A stretch of DNA of 9,346 nucleotides from Streptosporangiaceae bacterium (GTDB taxonomy: Bacteria > Actinomycetota > Actinomycetes > Streptosporangiales > Streptosporangiaceae), in the NCBI GenBank assembly GCA_030041195.1, contig JASHOI010000274.1, positions 1 to 9,346 of the forward strand, written 5' to 3'. The position numbers were made by a program, and so were the translations under genes. How positions within the stretch are numbered: the first letter of the stretch is position 1; every line of letters begins with the position of its first letter. This document shows, piece after piece, positions 6,751 through 9,346 of this stretch. Under the pieces are notes generated by a model. It was not told the origin of the DNA, did no database searches, and worked only from the letters and a program-made list of their open reading frames with translations.

Positions 6751-7977
6751 TCATCCAGACCGGGCCGGGAGATGATCCGCCAGCCAGTCGAGCATCTGGG
6801 TGTGCGTCAGCTGGCGCCCGGTCGGCTGGCAGTGGAAGTTCGCGCCATCCGCCTGCGTGAACTCGATGATCTTCTTCTCTCCCGGCAGCAGGTCGTAGAG
6901 CTGCCGCGGCTGGCCGGGGAAGAACTGCTCGTCGTCCGGGTCCAGGATCAGCAGCGGCGTCGTGATCTGGCCGGCCACGTCCCGAACCTGGTACTTCTGC
7001 ACGTCGGTGTACAGGTCGAACCAGTCGGTCATGCCGTACGGCCGGCTCCGGAACGCCAGCGTCCTGGCCATCTGCGGATTGCTGTCCACCCCTGCCTGCA
7101 TGGCGGCGTTGAACGCGTCCTTCTGGCCGGAGCGCAGCAGGTCCGCCATTGCCTCGGGCAGGTGCGTGGTCCATCCCGCCGACACGTCGACCACCCCCGG
7201 GTCGGCCACCGCCGCGACCATCCGGCGCTCGAACGCGACCGCCCGGGTGATCCAGTAACCGCCCTGGCTGATCCCGTAGCCGGTCAGCGCGGACGCGTCC
7301 ACGTCGGGCCGTTCCACCAGGGCGTCGATGACCGGCGTGAGCACCGCCTCCCAGTCGAACCGGAACGGCACGCCGCGCTCGAAGAGCATCGACTGCTGGC
7401 CCGGGCCGTCGAAAACAAAGGCGTTCCATCCCCGCTGCAGCGCCTCGGCCGCGCCGTAGCCCAGCAGCCCCGGCAGCGTGCCGTCGCTGCCGTTGGTGAC
7501 GACGAATGTGGGCCTGGCCGCGCCGGTGGCGTCCGGGCGAAGCAGGTAGCCCGGCAGCGTGGTCCCCTCATAGGGGACCTGCATGCGCAGGTAGCAGCCC
7601 TCCGAGGCGTCGATGACGCCTTCCCAGCACTTGCGGCCCTCCCGGAACGTGGGCAGCAGCACGCTCTGGTCGGCCAGCCCGTCGACGACGGCCAGCGCCT
7701 TGCCGTAGTACTCCGACGCGGCCAGCAGCGCCCAGCGGGCCGTCCGGCTGTGCCCGCTGCGGGCGGCCTGCTGCCCTCGCGCGGCCAGGTCGGCGGCCGT
7801 CGCCGTCCACGCGTCGAACCAGCTCTGCCGGTCGCCGTCGGTGATCCGGTCGAGGGTGGCCAGCACGAACCCGACATCGCCAATCCCGCTGGCCGCGGCG
7901 CCAAGGACGATCCGCGACTCGTAATCGAAGTCCGCGTCCGCGAAGAAGCCTCCGGCCGAGGTCCTGCTGGCACTCAT
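6751..7977 (-). CDS. Alpha/beta hydrolase of the 2,6-dihydroxypseudooxynicotine hydrolase / FrsA-like group
   Basis: A 408-residue protein. An N-terminal helical cap of roughly 130 residues (with SWFDAWTATAADLAARG at 52-68 and a Tyr pair in EYYGKA) precedes the core hydrolase fold. The oxyanion-side loop is TNGSDGTLP (161-169). The nucleophile is Ser237 in GYGISQGG (233-240). The acid is most likely Asp349 in LDPDDEQFFPG (345-355), and the base is His382 in DGANFHCQ (377-384), giving a complete triad. This cap-plus-core layout matches the group that includes the C-C bond hydrolase of bacterial nicotine breakdown and dipeptidyl-peptidase-like hydrolases; the substrate here is not known. No signal peptide is seen, so it should be cytoplasmic. 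The ATG at 7977 has a strong ribosome site (7985-7996). The gene is divergent from the FAD monooxygenase, followed after 19 bases by the LAL regulator, and has an operator candidate 83 bases upstream. Confidence 0.9.
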   Translation of the reverse strand: MSASRTSAGGFFADADFDYESRIVLGAAASGIGDVGFVLATLDRITDGDRQSWFDAWTATAADLAARGQQAARSGHSRTARWALLAASEYYGKALAVVDGLADQSVLLPTFREGRKCWEGVIDASEGCYLRMQVPYEGTTLPGYLLRPDATGAARPTFVVTNGSDGTLPGLLGYGAAEALQRGWNAFVFDGPGQQSMLFERGVPFRFDWEAVLTPVIDALVERPDVDASALTGYGISQGGYWITRAVAFERRMVAAVADPGVVDVSAGWTTHLPEAMADLLRSGQKDAFNAAMQAGVDSNPQMARTLAFRSRPYGMTDWFDLYTDVQKYQVRDVAGQITTPLLILDPDDEQFFPGQPRQLYDLLPGEKKIIEFTQADGANFHCQPTGRQLTHTQMLDWLADHLPARSG

Positions 7978-7984
7978 GCGACAT

Positions 7985-7996
7985 CCCTTCCTTCCC
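7985..7996 (-). promoter_or_regulatory. Strong ribosome binding site deciding the hydrolase start
   Basis: The minus strand reads GGGAAGGAAGGG, ending seven bases before the ATG at 7977. This purine-rich site fixes the start and argues against a 160-residue N-terminal extension that stays open upstream. An out-of-frame ATG lies at 7984, between site and start. Confidence 0.75.
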
Positions 7997-8060
7997 GATC
8001 GGCAGCCAGCCCGTTGCTCACCGCGTCTCGCCCATCCTCGGCAGCGCGCCCAGGGAAGAC

Positions 8061-8078
8061 ATCGGCCATGTGGCGGAT
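8061..8078. promoter_or_regulatory. Operator candidate 2: 18-bp inverted repeat midway between hydrolase and monooxygenase
   Basis: The + strand reads ATCGGCCATGTGGCGGAT, of the same form ATCnGCCnnnnGGCnGAT as the site at 4002-4019. Its centre (8069.5) is exactly halfway between the hydrolase start at 7977 and the monooxygenase start at 8162. Rightwards, 18 bases separate it from TAGCCT (8097-8102). Leftwards, 21 bases separate it from a weaker GAGGAT (8039-8034 on the minus strand), the same spacing as at the sister site. Both predicted transcripts would start about 40-43 bases from its centre, so one bound dimer could activate both genes. Confidence 0.55.
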
Positions 8079-8096
8079 GAGCCCAAGGACGCGCAC

Positions 8097-8102
8097 TAGC
8101 CT
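8097..8102 (+). promoter_or_regulatory. Predicted -10 element for the FAD monooxygenase gene
   Basis: TAGCCT fits TANNNT and would start transcription near 8109, giving a leader of about 53 bases that contains the GAGGG ribosome site (8149-8153). No -35 hexamer is visible; the inverted repeat at 8061-8078 lies across that region, as expected for an activator-dependent promoter. Confidence 0.4.
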
Positions 8103-8161
8103 GAACGTGACGTGGCGGGGATCCCCGGCCATTCGCGAGACTCGAGACGAGGGCGAAAAGC

Positions 8162-9310
8162 GTGGCGCTGCGGGCGGTGGTCGTCGGCGGCGGGATCGGC
8201 GGGACCGCTGCGGCGGTCGCGCTGGCGCGGGCCGGGATCGACGTCGCGGTGTACGAGCAGGCGGAGCGGCTGGGCGAGGTCGGCGCGGGAGTTTCGCTGG
8301 CGCCGAACGGGCTGCGGATGCTGGACCGGCTCGGGGTCGCCGCGGGGATTGAGCGGCTGGGCGCGCGGCACGTGTCCACCGAGCTCTTGCTGTCCGACGG
8401 GCGGCCCGCGCGGCACGAGCCGCAGCAGTTCGCGCGCGCAGGCCACAACGTGGGCATTCACCGCGCCGACCTGCTCGAGCTGCTCGTGGCCGAGCTGCCG
8501 CCGGGCACGGTGCGGACCGGGCATCGGTGCACCGGCCTGCGCGAGGACGCCGGCGGCGCCGTCGTCGGCTTCGGCAACGGGACGACGGCCAGGGCGGACG
8601 TGGTGATCGGGGCGGACGGCATCCACTCCGTGCTGCGCGGGTTCGTCGTCGCGCCCGCGCAACCCGTATTTTCCGGTGTGGTGGCCTACCGCGGGCTGGT
8701 GCCGTGCCCGGGCGGGTACCCGGCCGGCACGATGCGCATGTGGGTCGGTGAGAGCAAGCACTTCCTGGTGTTTCCGGTGCGCGCCGGGCGGCTGCTCAAC
8801 TACGTGGGATTCGTCCCGTCGGGCACCTCGGTCCGGGAGTCGTGGTCGGCGCCCGGAGACCCGGTCGCACTGGCCGCGCACTTCACGGGCTGGGATCCGG
8901 TCATCGCGGAGGTCATCGCGGCGATCAGCGGGCCGGGTGGCAGCGGCTTCCAGTGGGGTATGTACGACCGCGCGCCGCTGCCGCGGTGGAGCAGCGGACG
9001 GCTGACGCTGCTCGGCGACGCGGCGCACCCGATGCTGCCGCACCTGGGCCAGGGCGTAAACCAGGCCCTCGAGGACGCGGTATCGCTGGCCACGCTGCTC
9101 GGCGCCGTCACGAGCCCGGCGGGGGTGCCGCCGGCCCTGGCCGCGTACCAGGAGCTGCGCCGGGACCGCACCGCGCGGGTCCAGCTCGGCTCACGGCGCA
9201 ATGGCGCCGGCTACGACAGCTCCGGAAGCCAGCTCACCGACCGGCGGTGGATCTACGAGTACGACGCGTGGGCCGAGGCAGCGGCGCTCGCTGGCGCTCG
9301 GGTTCGTTAA
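8162..9310 (+). CDS. FAD-dependent aromatic monooxygenase, salicylate hydroxylase-like (PF01494)
   Basis: A 382-residue single-component flavoprotein hydroxylase of normal length. It has the dinucleotide-binding GGGIGG (9-14) followed by Glu32 of the first beta-alpha-beta unit, the DG motif in GADGIHS (150-156) that contacts FAD and NAD(P)H, and the GD motif in LLGDAAHPMLPHLGQG (283-298). The C-terminal YEYDAW (366-371) is also common in salicylate hydroxylase-like proteins. Enzymes of this group add one oxygen to an aromatic ring using NAD(P)H and oxygen, in the cytoplasm; the ring acted on here cannot be read from sequence. The GTG start is supported by GAGGG (8149-8153) with an eight-base spacer. 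The gene is divergent from the alpha/beta hydrolase and shares the inverted-repeat operator at 8061-8078 with it, which suggests consecutive steps in one pathway. Its TAA stop overlaps a possible convergent gene. Confidence 0.9.
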   Translation: MALRAVVVGGGIGGTAAAVALARAGIDVAVYEQAERLGEVGAGVSLAPNGLRMLDRLGVAAGIERLGARHVSTELLLSDGRPARHEPQQFARAGHNVGIHRADLLELLVAELPPGTVRTGHRCTGLREDAGGAVVGFGNGTTARADVVIGADGIHSVLRGFVVAPAQPVFSGVVAYRGLVPCPGGYPAGTMRMWVGESKHFLVFPVRAGRLLNYVGFVPSGTSVRESWSAPGDPVALAAHFTGWDPVIAEVIAAISGPGGSGFQWGMYDRAPLPRWSSGRLTLLGDAAHPMLPHLGQGVNQALEDAVSLATLLGAVTSPAGVPPALAAYQELRRDRTARVQLGSRRNGAGYDSSGSQLTDRRWIYEYDAWAEAAALAGARVR

Positions 9311-9346
9311 CTCTTCCGCGCGACGCCGCTCCAGGCGGTGATCTCC
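9307..9346 (-). CDS. Possible C-terminal end of a convergent gene entering from the right
   Basis: On the minus strand an open frame comes in from the right edge and ends at a TAA (9309-9307), encoding a tail that ends EITAWSGVARKS. The palindrome GTTAAC (9306-9311) supplies stop codons to both this frame and the monooxygenase. Twelve residues are too few to identify a family or to prove coding, though a convergent gene here would be unremarkable. Confidence 0.3.
   Translation of the reverse strand, partial: EITAWSGVARKS

Noticed and set aside
6773..6790. An ATCCGCC half-site resembling the operator in the 3' end of the hydrolase gene.
   Set aside because: The second half of the dyad (GGCnGAT) is missing and the stretch is coding, so it is probably chance.
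6257..7429. A 390-residue minus-strand frame bridging the hydrolase and regulator genes.
   Set aside because: It covers parts of two well-supported genes in the wrong frame with low-complexity composition.
6772..8352. A 526-residue + strand frame opposite the hydrolase gene.
   Set aside because: It is antisense to a protein with an intact catalytic triad, shows no recognisable domain, and runs across the divergent promoter region.
7978..8457. A 160-residue in-frame N-terminal extension of the hydrolase, reaching back to 8457.
   Set aside because: It is antisense to the monooxygenase gene, has Ser/Arg/Pro-rich composition unlike a hydrolase, and the ATG at 7977 has a strong ribosome site and begins a sensible protein.

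Overview
The window is about 9.3 kb of very GC-rich DNA in which all convincing genes have strongly GC-biased third codon positions. That base composition, a SAV2177/DUF574-type methyltransferase, a large LAL-type LuxR regulator and TANNNT promoter elements placed directly in front of start codons all point to an actinomycete chromosome (Actinomycetota). The genus cannot be named from the sequence. No rRNA, tRNA, CRISPR array, transposase or attachment site was seen, and there is no gene-free stretch longer than about 185 bases.

Left part (1-3351): the coiled-coil C-terminus of an unidentified + strand protein runs in from the left edge and converges on a minus-strand gene for a secreted, probably lipid-anchored RCC1-type seven-bladed beta-propeller. 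That gene is divergent from a + strand SAM-dependent methyltransferase of the DUF574 family. After a 110-base gap with a GC-rich direct repeat and an extended -10 promoter comes a + strand DUF4396 multi-pass membrane protein. It has a conserved HCGSGC motif and an inserted His/Met-rich, collagen-like loop.

Right part (3362-9346): three minus-strand genes lie in series: an alpha/beta hydrolase (6751-7977), a 903-residue LAL-type LuxR regulator 19 bases behind it (4020-6731), and a small six-helix membrane protein (3362-3967). Divergent from the hydrolase, across 184 bases, is a salicylate-hydroxylase-like FAD monooxygenase (8162-9310). A C-C-bond-type alpha/beta hydrolase next to an FAD aromatic hydroxylase and a ligand-responsive regulator suggests a small catabolic or tailoring module for an aromatic or heteroaromatic compound; the substrate is unknown.

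The main finding is a pair of 18-bp inverted repeats of the form ATCnGCCnnnnGGCnGAT. One copy (8061-8078) sits exactly midway between the divergent hydrolase and monooxygenase starts. The other (4002-4019) lies between the regulator stop and the membrane-protein start. Each is centred about 40-44 bases upstream of a predicted transcription start, where LuxR-type activators bind. I infer that the LAL protein reads these sites and ties hydrolase-regulator, monooxygenase and membrane protein into one regulon. A second recurring pattern is a TANNNT hexamer 6-7 bases before the start codon of four genes, suggesting leaderless transcripts.
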